DNA of 26,344 nt, taken from Gemmatimonadota bacterium. Lineage in GTDB: Bacteria; Latescibacterota; UBA2968; UBA8231. The stretch is from positions 1 through 26,344 of the forward strand of contig JAPPEF010000232.1 in the NCBI GenBank assembly GCA_028875335.1, read 5' to 3'. The notes under the pieces were generated by a model, which made no database searches, was not told the origin of the DNA, and saw nothing but the letters and a program-made list of their open reading frames with translations. The position numbers and the translations under genes are program-made. Numbering within the stretch: the stretch's first letter is position 1; each line of letters starts with the position of its first letter. Of this stretch, positions 1-7,164 are shown piece after piece.

Positions 1-1
1 A

Positions 2-97
2 GGCACAATAGGCGCATATTTGGTCATCCTCGCTATGTGCCTCGTCGCGAATCTGCTTTACCATGTGTGGAAGAAAAAAACGGCGGACGCAGGTTGA
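2..97 (+). CDS. C-terminal end of a membrane protein (partial)
   Basis: Only the last 31 codons are in the window, in the frame that ends with TGA at 95-97. They encode one hydrophobic stretch (GAYLVILAMCLVANLLYHV) followed by a basic cytoplasmic-type tail, VWKKKTADAG. This is the typical ending of a polytopic transporter whose last helix leaves the C-terminus in the cytoplasm. The following RraA-family gene starts 30 bases later on the same strand, so this could be the uptake component of the same catabolic operon; that is inference. The family cannot be identified from this fragment. Confidence 0.6.
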   Translation, partial: GTIGAYLVILAMCLVANLLYHVWKKKTADAG

Positions 98-127
98 CCT
101 TTCCCATTACCTAATCAGGAGTTTCCA

Positions 128-856
128 ATGACCGAACAAGAAATGCTCGACGAGTTGAAGAACTTCGATACGCCTTCGATCACCAATGTCGTCGCAACCT
201 ATCCGGGCGATCCCTTGTGCTTGGGGCTATACAATCCCTGGAGCGAAAACTGGTACACCGATCAGTCGCTGCGCTGCATGTATCCCGAGCTCGGCCCTAC
301 GGTCGGCTATGCGGTCACCTGCACGTTCGGCCTGCCCGATCCTAGTTACAGCGGCGTTAGCTTCATGGACGTTCTCGATGCCCTCGACGCCTCGCCCAAG
401 CCGACGATTCTAGTGTTCCAGCAGAAGTTTCCGCCCGAAATCCAGGGCAAGGTCGGCCTAGCCGGAGGCAACATGACCACTGCCATGCAGGCCATTGGCT
501 GCGTCGGCGCGATTTCCAACGGCCCCTCGCGCGACATTGACGAGATTCGCCCGATGAAGTTCCAGTACTTGCTCAGCGGCGTCACCGCGGGTCACGGTGC
601 CCAAGCCATTCACGCGGTCAATGTGCCGGTCTCGGTCGCCGGTATGGACGTGGCCCCTGGAGAGATCATCCACATGGACGAAAACGGCGCAGTGAAATTC
701 CCCGCCGACAAGCTCAGCGCGGTGTTGGAAAATGTCCGCGCCCTGCAAAAACACGAAGCCGAGCGCATGGCCCAGATGCGCCAAGCCACATCCGCGGCCG
801 AACTGCGGGCCATCTTCGGTGGGCACTCGTACGGCGACGAGGAAGAGGAATCGTGA
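128..856 (+). CDS. RraA family protein (possible aldolase/decarboxylase-type enzyme)
   Basis: A 242-residue protein with the RraA/4-hydroxy-4-methyl-2-oxoglutarate aldolase fold signature. Residues 109-140 contain the glycine-rich GLAGGNMTTAM segment, then GCVGAISNGPSRDIDEI, which matches the family's G-x-x-G-x-x-x-x-G-x-x-R-D-x-x-E core with R135 and D136. The later GEIIHMDENGAVKFP (178-192) corresponds to the family's GDxxxxDxxGVxxxP segment. Enzymes with this fold cleave or decarboxylate 2-oxo acids using a divalent metal, while E. coli RraA itself regulates RNase E, so the substrate cannot be deduced. It is longer than the usual ~160-220 residues, with an acidic tail (GDEEEES). AGGAG at 117-121 gives a good ribosome site. 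It lies 12 bases ahead of a Gfo/Idh/MocA oxidoreductase, which suggests a role in sugar-acid catabolism (inference). Confidence 0.8.
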   Translation: MTEQEMLDELKNFDTPSITNVVATYPGDPLCLGLYNPWSENWYTDQSLRCMYPELGPTVGYAVTCTFGLPDPSYSGVSFMDVLDALDASPKPTILVFQQKFPPEIQGKVGLAGGNMTTAMQAIGCVGAISNGPSRDIDEIRPMKFQYLLSGVTAGHGAQAIHAVNVPVSVAGMDVAPGEIIHMDENGAVKFPADKLSAVLENVRALQKHEAERMAQMRQATSAAELRAIFGGHSYGDEEEES

Positions 857-868
857 GCAGAGGTAGGG

Positions 869-1900
869 ATGAGTGAAGCCCCTTACAAAATCGCCTTCGC
901 CGGCTTCCGCCACGGCCACATTTTCGACCTCTACGCACTAGCTGGTGCCTCGCCTGGGCTCGAAGTGGTAGCTGCGTGCGAGGAGCACGCGGAGACGTGC
1001 GCCGAAATCCGCGCAAAGGGCACTGCCGCGATCACCCACGACCGGATTGAGCAGATGCTCGACGAGGTGGACTGCGATATCGTCGCCACTGGCACCTATT
1101 TCGCCGGTCGCGGCCCGGTGCTGATTGAAGCTCTCTCGCGTGGCAAACACGTCATTAGCGACAAACCCCTGTGTACTCGGATGGCCGATCTCGACCGCAT
1201 TGAGGCGCTGGCACGCGAGAAAAACCTCAAGGTCGGCTGCATGTTGACCATGCGCGATGCGGCTGCGTTTATCGGCGCGCGCAACCTGATTCAAGCTGGC
1301 CGCATCGGCGAAGTTCACGCCATCGCCTTTGGCGGCCAACACCCGCTGCTTTTGGGCTCGCGGCCCGGCTGGTATTTTGAACAGGGCAAGCACGGCGGCA
1401 CCATCACCGATATTGGCATCCACGCCATCGACGCTTTGCCTTGGGTCACTGGCCGCCAGTGGGCGAAAATCAACGCCGCGCGATGCTGGCGGGCCTTTGT
1501 TCCCGAGGATTTCCACATGCAGGACGCCGGGCAGATGATGCTGGAGATGGACAATGGCTGCGGGGTTTTGGGCGATGTGTCGTACTTCGCACCCGATAGG
1601 GCGGGCTACAAGATGCCCTACTACTGGCGGACTACGTTTTGGGGAAGGGATGGAGTAATCGAGACTTCGACTACGGCCAAGGACATTCAAGTGCTCGGCA
1701 GGGAAGAGGCCACCGTGCAGATCGAGCCGCTACCCCCGGCCCAACGAGGCGGCTACCTGCGCTCCTTCCTCGACGACATTGCCGGCAACGTGCCCGCCAA
1801 CGGCCTCGACACCGCTGCAGTACTGCGCTCGACGCGCAACGTCATTCGCATTCAGGAGGCGGCCGACAGGGGGGAGCGCGAAGTTGGGTTTAGTAGTTGA
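869..1900 (+). CDS. Gfo/Idh/MocA family NAD(P)-dependent oxidoreductase
   Basis: A 343-residue predicted dehydrogenase. The N-terminal Rossmann domain begins KIAFAGFRHGHIF (residues 7-19), in which the usual GxGxxG is changed to GFRHGH. Family landmarks follow: the catalytic-lysine motif as ISDKP (96-100; EKP is more usual) and DIGIHAID (181-188), which corresponds to the G-x-H-x-x-D active-site segment of the C-terminal domain. These enzymes oxidise or reduce sugars, inositols or sugar acids with NAD(P); the substrate here is unknown. A ribosome site (AGGTAGGG) lies just before the ATG, 12 bases after the RraA-family stop, so the two are probably co-transcribed. Length matches the family (about 330-380). 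Confidence 0.85.
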   Translation: MSEAPYKIAFAGFRHGHIFDLYALAGASPGLEVVAACEEHAETCAEIRAKGTAAITHDRIEQMLDEVDCDIVATGTYFAGRGPVLIEALSRGKHVISDKPLCTRMADLDRIEALAREKNLKVGCMLTMRDAAAFIGARNLIQAGRIGEVHAIAFGGQHPLLLGSRPGWYFEQGKHGGTITDIGIHAIDALPWVTGRQWAKINAARCWRAFVPEDFHMQDAGQMMLEMDNGCGVLGDVSYFAPDRAGYKMPYYWRTTFWGRDGVIETSTTAKDIQVLGREEATVQIEPLPPAQRGGYLRSFLDDIAGNVPANGLDTAAVLRSTRNVIRIQEAADRGEREVGFSS

Positions 1901-1911
1901 CGAGGTGGGAG

Positions 1912-1939
1912 CATCCACATAGTTGATCACCTGTGGATG
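1912..1939. repeat. Inverted repeat downstream of the oxidoreductase gene
   Basis: CATCCACA (1912-1919) and TGTGGATG (1932-1939) form a perfect 8-base stem with a 12-base loop, starting 12 bases after the oxidoreductase stop. No T-run follows it, so an intrinsic terminator is doubtful; a Rho-dependent or mRNA-stabilising hairpin is possible. Confidence 0.35.
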
Positions 1940-1951
1940 GCCGGTAGAAGG

Positions 1952-1974
1952 TGTGAGTAAATAAAGGTCTCACA
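1952..1974. repeat. Short dyad in the 1901-2111 intergenic region
   Basis: TGTGAG (1952-1957) and CTCACA (1969-1974) form a perfect 6-base inverted repeat around an AT-rich 11-base centre. It could be an operator or a hairpin. The rest of the 211-base intergenic region shows no convincing promoter or gene. Confidence 0.25.
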
Positions 1975-2111
1975 GATGGGTTGTGCCCGATACAGTCTGA
2001 TCCGCACGGCTCAGTCCTTCCCCACTGCACTGCCGCCGTGGCATGGATTTTGCGAATATCCAGTACGGAGGGTTCGCGCTGTTCACGCTTTAACACTGAG
2101 GAGGTCGGATC

Positions 2112-2387
2112 GTGAGTGAGCACCATCCGCCGCCAGAGCGTCCGTATCCTTTAGACCACGAGGGGCGTATCGCCCGGCTAGAGGGCATTGTCGAGCAAAT
2201 TGACGTGCGGCTGGGCCGCATCGAAACCAAAATTGACGCCACCCGTGCGGAGTTAGACGGCAAAATTAACGCCAATCGGGAGGCGCTCGAAACCAAAATT
2301 GACCGATTATACCGCTGGGTTGTACCGCTCCAGATAACGACGATCTTAGCGATCGTCGGACTAGCGTTCAAGGCGTTTAGCGGCTAG
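2112..2387 (+). CDS. Small coiled-coil protein with C-terminal membrane anchor, function unknown
   Basis: A 91-residue protein starting at GTG (2112), with GAGGAGG (2098-2104) as ribosome site. A proline-rich polar head (residues 1-15) leads into a long charged helix (16-68) and a hydrophobic C-terminal segment, WVVPLQITTILAIVGLAFKAF, that looks like a single membrane helix. The helix carries three consecutive 11-residue units, ETKIDATRAEL, DGKINANREAL and ETKIDRLYRWV, a hendecad period that favours a right-handed or straight coiled coil instead of the classic heptad. It resembles small tail-anchored coiled-coil proteins that are widespread but uncharacterised. It stands alone, convergent with the ceramidase-like gene. 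I do not recognise a named family. Confidence 0.65.
   Translation: MSEHHPPPERPYPLDHEGRIARLEGIVEQIDVRLGRIETKIDATRAELDGKINANREALETKIDRLYRWVVPLQITTILAIVGLAFKAFSG
2223..2321 (+). repeat. Three tandem 33-base units coding hendecad repeats
   Basis: Units run 2223-2255, 2256-2288 and 2289-2321. Units 1 and 3 share an identical 17-base stretch including the two preceding bases (TCGAAACCAAAATTGAC at 2221-2237 and 2287-2303), while unit 2 is a diverged copy (GACGGCAAAATTAACGCC). The exact 66-base offset fits internal duplication inside the coiled-coil gene. Confidence 0.75.
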
Positions 2388-2446
2388 CTCTATTTGGTAA
2401 ACTTGGTTCCCCATCCACCTGCATGTGAACGCCTGCTATCCCTATC

Positions 2447-3862
2447 TCATACAAATAGTTCTTCCACCAGCGTCCGGGCCTGCTCGACTACCGTTTCGAG
2501 GCTGCCGGGGGCGAGTTTGGCCCAGTAGGTAACGTCTTCGTTGGCTTCGTGTCCGCCTCGAGTGTAGGCTGCCCGCGTCGGCAGGTAGCCGACATAGTGC
2601 GTGGTGAGATGCGCTGGAAAGAGAAAGGGGGCCGCTGAGTTGGTTTTGAGCGCGAGTTGTCCTTCGACAAAAGGTTCCCCAGGCAGGCCGATTACGCCGA
2701 GGTCACCGATGCGGAAAGCCTGGATTTCATAGGGGAACTCGGCGTCCCGCTGGCGGCATAGTTCGACGCTGTGAGTCGATGCGGCCCGGAACCAGTGCGG
2801 GTCCACTTCGCCGTTTGCGCCGCGCGGCGGTTGCGGATTCTCAGCGAGCATTGCGTTGACCTCGCGCAAGCGCTCGGCCGGAATCTCGCGCAAGGGCAGG
2901 CCGATCTTTTCGACTCTACAACCCAATGCAGCGTCGTTGGCAAACGTCATATTGTGGACGATGCGTTCGCTCATCTGAGCCAATTCGCGCCCCATCCGCT
3001 GGTGATTCGGTCGGCAATCTGGGTCGAAGGGATGCCAGGGATTGATGTTGCCGCAACAGCCGTTGACGACCAATGGCACGGCGTCGGAGCCGAATAGCTG
3101 CTGCATCTGTCGCGTCCACGCGCCAGGCCAATCCGCCGACACGGCCCGGTAGGTTTCGGGATATCCGAACGCATTGACCGGGTGACAGGTGTAGTGCAGG
3201 AGAAAGGCCAGCGGCTGCATGTCCATATCTTGGATGCAGCACACGCCGACTTCCGGGTCCATCGGCCCTTCGAGATAGCAGATGTCCGCGATCCCGAATG
3301 GCTGTTGCTCCCGTCCCAGTGGCTTGGGCATGGCGATGGTGCCGTCCCGGCGTATGCCACGGCGATTGAAGGCCAAGTCCCCCAACACGCCGCGCCCCAA
3401 GCCGATGCGCACAGGTTGCAGTTTGCCCACTGCTTCGACTGCGGCCTCCACTGCGGCGGTCGCGGCCCGGTCACCGTAGGCGCGCTCGGCCCCGCGCAGA
3501 TACTCGGTCTCCTCGGTGGTCTCCAATGGAAAATCTGGGTCCAGCATAAAGTAGCCGAGGCTCGGGGCGGAGTGCGTCTGGGTCGCCTGGACCATGATCG
3601 CCTCTGGTGAGATACCCGTTTGCTCGCCGATGGCGGCGCGGATTTGGTCTGTGTAGGAGCCGGTGACGATGGTGAGGTCCAAGATCACCATGCAGACGCG
3701 CTGCTCACCGGCTTCAAAGACGATGGCCTTGGCAAAGAGCGGGTCCATCACGGCTTGGGCCGGGCGGTGCTCGCCAGCCCCGCTGCCGGCCAGATGTGTC
3801 CCCGCCGGTGGGGTAATGTCGATCATTGCCGCTCCGGCTCTTAGTAGGTCGGTCTCGTGCAT
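2447..3862 (-). CDS. Neutral/alkaline ceramidase-like hydrolase
   Basis: A 471-residue protein resembling the N-terminal catalytic domain of neutral/alkaline non-lysosomal ceramidases, zinc amidases that cleave N-acyl bonds. Visible landmarks are GAAMIDITPPAG (10-21), ATQTHSAP (93-100, equivalent to the family's HTHS-type zinc region), HYTCHPVNAF (223-232) with a likely metal histidine at 227, SADWPGAW (242-249) and VNGCCGNINP (266-275), where the family usually has QGxxGDxSP or similar. No signal peptide is seen, so it may be cytoplasmic and act on something other than ceramide; many bacterial members are annotated only by this domain. I start it at the ATG at 3862, which has AGGA at 3869-3872, rather than at a longer upstream start that would overlap the PhyH gene. 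The PhyH stop is 20 bases upstream, so the two are probably co-transcribed. Confidence 0.75.
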   Translation of the reverse strand: MHETDLLRAGAAMIDITPPAGTHLAGSGAGEHRPAQAVMDPLFAKAIVFEAGEQRVCMVILDLTIVTGSYTDQIRAAIGEQTGISPEAIMVQATQTHSAPSLGYFMLDPDFPLETTEETEYLRGAERAYGDRAATAAVEAAVEAVGKLQPVRIGLGRGVLGDLAFNRRGIRRDGTIAMPKPLGREQQPFGIADICYLEGPMDPEVGVCCIQDMDMQPLAFLLHYTCHPVNAFGYPETYRAVSADWPGAWTRQMQQLFGSDAVPLVVNGCCGNINPWHPFDPDCRPNHQRMGRELAQMSERIVHNMTFANDAALGCRVEKIGLPLREIPAERLREVNAMLAENPQPPRGANGEVDPHWFRAASTHSVELCRQRDAEFPYEIQAFRIGDLGVIGLPGEPFVEGQLALKTNSAAPFLFPAHLTTHYVGYLPTRAAYTRGGHEANEDVTYWAKLAPGSLETVVEQARTLVEELFV

Positions 3863-3882
3863 GACTTTTCCTTTTGGCGCAG

Positions 3883-5244
3883 CTAATAGCGCAATGCGGC
3901 GTTGCCCCAGCGCGACAACGCATCTTGTGCCCGCCATTGGGGATGTGCTTCATCGGTGGCGGCGACGTGCTTAAACCACTCGGCACAACGCGCATCCAAA
4001 GGACGCATACTCATCAGCGCGCCGAGGGCATTAAAGCGCACAAAAGGCTCGGCGTCGGTCAGTGCCGTTAATACCCGCTCCTCTGCACCGCGCGCCTCTC
4101 GGCCCCACAGTGCTAGCGCTTGTAGCGCATTGTGCCGCACCCAGACATCTGCGTCGTCTAGAGCGCGCTCCATATCGGGTACCAGCGCTAGGCTTTCGCG
4201 CCCCAGATCGCCCGCGATGTCCGCGGACATCGCCCGCAGCCACGGATCGGGGTCCGCCAGCGTCTCGCGCAGCGCATCCACGGCGACGCGGCCCGCCGCA
4301 CTCAGTGCCACCGCGGCCATCTCGCGCTCTTGCTCGTCTCCGTGGCGCATCCGGGCGACTAAAGCCCGCGCGCCGTCAGCATCTACTTGTCCGCCCAGAC
4401 CATAGGCCGCCTCTAGAGCCTCGTGTTCTTGGTCCGACGCTAAATCTTGGAATAGCGACTCCAACGATGCCGTGCCGCCGAGCCGTTCGGCCCCGCGGCC
4501 GCCAAGCCAGTTCCACATCGTCTGCCAAGTCTTGGGCAGGCACAACAAGCGCCCGTCGGGGAGCGCTGACCATTGGCGCGCGGTTGCAGTAAAATCGGGA
4601 TTGTAGGAGGCTGCGGCCTGCCAGCTTGGCTCGCGCGGCTCGCCCCGGCGGTCGAAGACAAACTTGAGCATAATCCGCTCGGTGTCGCTCGTATTAGCTC
4701 CGGCCCGGTGCCAAGAAGAGAAGTGGCAGATGGCCATTATCCCGGCGTCGCCCTCGACTCCGCATTCCAAGACCTCCATCGCCTCGGGTCGCTGCCGATA
4801 GTACTGCGACCCGGGTACCAAGGTCGTCGGCCCCAACTCTTTGGGCACTGCATGTGGGAAGTACACCAGCAACACCTTGCGCGGCCGGTGTCCATAGCGC
4901 CAGGGACGGGTCCAGCCCCGCAGTACCCGCGGCGTTCCGTCTTGATGAAACCCGCCGGCTGCTTGGCCGGGTTGGGTTAGGTGGGCATGGCGATGGCAGA
5001 GCATGTGATAATCCGCACCCAAGATGCTCGTCAACGCCCCCACTACCCGCGGATGCGACAATACCTGCGCAAGTGCCGGGACCTGCTCGTAGATGGCGTT
5101 GCCGGGATTTTTGCCTTGGACAAAGGCAGCGCGAGTCTGGGCGCAAACCGCTTGGTGTATGTCCGCGTCGATCGCGGGGTGGAAGATGTGGTACCCGCGC
5201 GCGATAAAGGCGAGTATCTCGTCGTCGTTGAGTCGAAAGTCCAC
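3883..5244 (-). CDS. PhyH-type Fe(II)/2-oxoglutarate dioxygenase fused to HEAT-like repeats
   Basis: A 453-residue protein. The first ~240 residues are a phytanoyl-CoA dioxygenase (PhyH) domain: iron ligands are expected at H100 and D102 (GFHQDGTPR) and H179 (FSSWHRAGAN), and R190 (SDTERIML) would bind 2-oxoglutarate. The motif order H-x-D...H...R is intact, so it is probably an active hydroxylase. The C-terminal part, from about residue 275, consists of alpha-helical repeats of HEAT/PBS-lyase type (for example ALRETLADPDPWLRAMSAD and MERALDDADVWVRHNALQ, then VLTALTDAEPFVRFNAL), which usually bind proteins. The start is GTG at 5244 with GAGGAGG 7 bases upstream; the longer open frame upstream lies over rluD and is spurious. 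It begins 23 bases after the rluD stop and precedes the ceramidase-like gene. The substrate is unknown. Confidence 0.85.
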   Translation of the reverse strand: MDFRLNDDEILAFIARGYHIFHPAIDADIHQAVCAQTRAAFVQGKNPGNAIYEQVPALAQVLSHPRVVGALTSILGADYHMLCHRHAHLTQPGQAAGGFHQDGTPRVLRGWTRPWRYGHRPRKVLLVYFPHAVPKELGPTTLVPGSQYYRQRPEAMEVLECGVEGDAGIMAICHFSSWHRAGANTSDTERIMLKFVFDRRGEPREPSWQAAASYNPDFTATARQWSALPDGRLLCLPKTWQTMWNWLGGRGAERLGGTASLESLFQDLASDQEHEALEAAYGLGGQVDADGARALVARMRHGDEQEREMAAVALSAAGRVAVDALRETLADPDPWLRAMSADIAGDLGRESLALVPDMERALDDADVWVRHNALQALALWGREARGAEERVLTALTDAEPFVRFNALGALMSMRPLDARCAEWFKHVAATDEAHPQWRAQDALSRWGNAALRY

Positions 5245-5251
5245 AGGCCGT

Positions 5252-5258
5252 CCTCCTC
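5252..5258 (-). promoter_or_regulatory. Ribosome binding site deciding the PhyH-HEAT start
   Basis: GAGGAGG on the minus strand, 7 bases before the GTG at 5244, directly after the rluD stop (5268-5270). It supports the GTG start over any start further upstream. Confidence 0.7.
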
Positions 5259-5267
5259 GTCGGTTGT

Positions 5268-6224
5268 CTAGGGTCGTCGCTCCATCCGCGCCGCTTCTAA
5301 TGCGGCCTGAAAGTCCTCCGGCAATGGCGCGGCAAACTCCATCATCTCTCCGGTAGTCGGATGCGCAAAGCGCAGTTTTTTGGCGTGTAGAGCTTGGCGT
5401 TTGATCAAGCTCAGCATCCAGTTGGCTTGGCGTCGGTATTCGGGGCGAACCCCTCTGGCTTGGTCGCGGCCTCCGTACACAGGGTCGCCGAAGACCGGGT
5501 GGCCGATATGGGCTAGGTGTACGCGGATTTGGTGCGTGCGTCCGGTTTCTAGGCGGCATTCGACTAGGTTGCTAAAGGGAAAGCGCTCGGCGACCTTGAA
5601 GTTGGTGGCCGCGGCCCGACCGTCGGCGATTACAGCCATCTTTTTGCGGTTCTTGGGATGGCGGCCAATCGGGGCCTCAATCCGGCCCTCGGCCTCCCGC
5701 ATACCTCCCCATACGAGGGCGAGGTACCAGCGCTCAATCCGCCGTGCTTGCAGGCTGTGGGCGAGCCGTCGGTGGGCGGCGTCGCGCTTGGCCACTAGCA
5801 GCAAGCCACTAGTTTCCTTGTCGAGTCGGTGGACGATCCCCGGCCGGAGCGCGCCGTTGATGCCCGATAGGTTGCGGCCGTGGTGCAACAGCGCATTGAC
5901 GAGGGTGCCCTCGGTCGCGCCCGGAGCCGGATGCACGGTCATGCCGGCCGCCTTGTTCACGACTAGCAGATCGTCGTCTTCGTACGCGATGGACAGGGGC
6001 AGTGGCTCGGGACGCACGGCTGATGGCTCGGGCTCGGGCAGTTCGACGACGATCGCGTCTCCGGGCTGGACCAAGTAGGCCGGGCGCGTCTTTTTGCCGT
6101 TGACGCGGATTGCTCCGGCCTTGATTAGTGCTTGGATGCTGCTGCGCGAATGTTGGGGACAGTGGGTGCGGAGGAAAAGATCGAGCCGCTCGGCGGCTGA
6201 TTCGACGGGGACGGCGAGGTCCAT
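5268..6224 (-). CDS. rluD: RluA-family 23S rRNA pseudouridine synthase (RluD-like)
   Basis: A 318-residue enzyme that isomerises uridines to pseudouridine in RNA; RluD modifies helix 69 of 23S rRNA. An N-terminal S4 RNA-binding domain (about 10-60, AERLDLFLRTHCPQHSRSSI) is followed by the catalytic domain with HRLDKETSGLL, whose Asp135 is the nucleophile. Conserved ETGRTHQIRVHLAHIGHP and KLRFAHPTTGE segments follow. Length and domain order match RluD/RluC-type enzymes; assignment to RluD over RluC rests on general resemblance and the lspA neighbour. The GGGAG ribosome site overlaps the lspA stop codon, 6 bases upstream. Confidence 0.9.
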   Translation of the reverse strand: MDLAVPVESAAERLDLFLRTHCPQHSRSSIQALIKAGAIRVNGKKTRPAYLVQPGDAIVVELPEPEPSAVRPEPLPLSIAYEDDDLLVVNKAAGMTVHPAPGATEGTLVNALLHHGRNLSGINGALRPGIVHRLDKETSGLLLVAKRDAAHRRLAHSLQARRIERWYLALVWGGMREAEGRIEAPIGRHPKNRKKMAVIADGRAAATNFKVAERFPFSNLVECRLETGRTHQIRVHLAHIGHPVFGDPVYGGRDQARGVRPEYRRQANWMLSLIKRQALHAKKLRFAHPTTGEMMEFAAPLPEDFQAALEAARMERRP

Positions 6225-6230
6225 GGGAAT

Positions 6231-6737
6231 TTACTCCCGCGCGATTTCCTCTTCGGGCGCAGGGGAGGATGGCTGCTCTGGGTGGGCGTCCGTCTTTTCG
6301 CGGCGCGAGTAGCCCAAGATCAAGAGCAAGACGCCGACGGTGACGAAGGAATCGGCGAAGTTGAAGATCGGCCAGCGCAAATCCCCGAGGCCGAAGTCGA
6401 AGAAATCCACCACTTCCCCCAAGTACAGGCGGTCAACGATGTTGCCCACGGCACCGCCTAATACTAGGCAGAGCGCTAGGCGCAAGAACCGCTCGTTTTC
6501 GGCGAGCGAGCGATAGAGGTAAACGAGGATGCCGAGCGCGAGGATCGAGAAGGCGGTGTGCAGAAGTGGGCTGCCCACGTTCAGCCCGAAGGCCGCGCCT
6601 GGATTGTGGATGTAGGTCAGGCGGAAAAAGTCGCCCAATACAGGTTCGGACTGGTGCAGTGTCATGGAGCCGCGGACGATGAATTTGCTCGCTTGATCGA
6701 TGGCCACGGCCACTGGTATGATCCACAGGAACGTCAC
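6231..6737 (-). CDS. lspA: Lipoprotein signal peptidase (signal peptidase II)
   Basis: A 168-residue inner-membrane aspartyl protease that cleaves prolipoprotein signal peptides after lipidation. Four hydrophobic segments are visible. Family motifs are HNPGAAFGL (44-52), GNIVDRLYLGEVVDF (98-112) with catalytic Asp111, and FNFADSFVTVG (125-135) with catalytic Asp129. The C-terminal tail is unusually acidic and proline-rich (SSPAPEEEIARE). The start is GTG at 6737, whose last two bases begin the TGA of dksA (GTGA overlap), so translation is likely coupled. The dksA-lspA-rluD order is common in bacteria. Confidence 0.95.
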   Translation of the reverse strand: MTFLWIIPVAVAIDQASKFIVRGSMTLHQSEPVLGDFFRLTYIHNPGAAFGLNVGSPLLHTAFSILALGILVYLYRSLAENERFLRLALCLVLGGAVGNIVDRLYLGEVVDFFDFGLGDLRWPIFNFADSFVTVGVLLLILGYSRREKTDAHPEQPSSPAPEEEIARE

Positions 6738-7138
6738 TCTAAGTCCGACTCTTCCTCGCGTTTGGACTTGCAGCTAATGCACTGGGTGGCGGTGGGCACG
6801 GCTTCTAGGCGGCCGCGGCCGATTGGTCCCTGGCAGGTGCGGCAGATACCAAAGGTGCCGTCCTCGATGCGTTGCAGGGCCTCGTTTAAGTAGTCGATGT
6901 AATCGCCACCGCGCTGGGCGAGGAGCAGGGATTTCTCCCGCTCCATGGCGTCGGTCCCGTGGTCGGCCATGTGCAGTGAGTAGGTCGAGCGATCCTCGGA
7001 GGCTGTTTCCCGGGCGTCGTTGCGCGAGGTGTTTTCGATGGCTTCGACATCATCCGAGATCTGGGCGATTTTTTCGCGGAGCAATTTCTTAAAAAAATCG
7101 AGGTGTTCTTGGTCCATCTGATTGGGTTTGTTGTCCAT
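6734..7138 (-). CDS. dksA: DksA/TraR-family zinc-finger transcription regulator
   Basis: A 134-residue protein of the DksA/TraR family, which binds the RNA polymerase secondary channel and modulates promoters together with ppGpp. An N-terminal coiled-coil region (about 10-90) is followed by a complete four-cysteine zinc finger, CRTC (99-102) and CISC (120-123), separated by 17 residues. The start ATG at 7138 has AGAGAGG upstream; the much longer open frame through this stop lies antisense-free over ileS and is not real. The gene is between ileS (26 bases upstream) and lspA (4-base overlap). It is of the shorter DksA-like type often found next to lspA and ileS, so the exact E. coli role should not be assumed. 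Confidence 0.88.
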   Translation of the reverse strand: MDNKPNQMDQEHLDFFKKLLREKIAQISDDVEAIENTSRNDARETASEDRSTYSLHMADHGTDAMEREKSLLLAQRGGDYIDYLNEALQRIEDGTFGICRTCQGPIGRGRLEAVPTATQCISCKSKREEESDLE

Positions 7139-7164
7139 TGTACTTTCACCTCTCTTCACTAGTA

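Noticed and set aside
458..919. Minus-strand 153-codon frame over the RraA gene
   Set aside because: Shadow of the real gene; His/Arg-rich without family resemblance.
1952..1974. CRP-like site (TGTGA...TCACA)
   Set aside because: The half sites are 13 bases apart instead of 6, so it does not match CRP.
1890..2126. Minus-strand frame of 78 codons in the intergenic region
   Set aside because: No family resemblance, no ribosome site seen, and it overlaps both flanking genes and the dyads.
5245..5559. N-terminal 105-codon extension of the PhyH frame
   Set aside because: It lies over the 3' end of rluD on the same strand, is rich in Arg/Pro/Ser and lacks PhyH resemblance; GTG 5244 with GAGGAGG is a better start.
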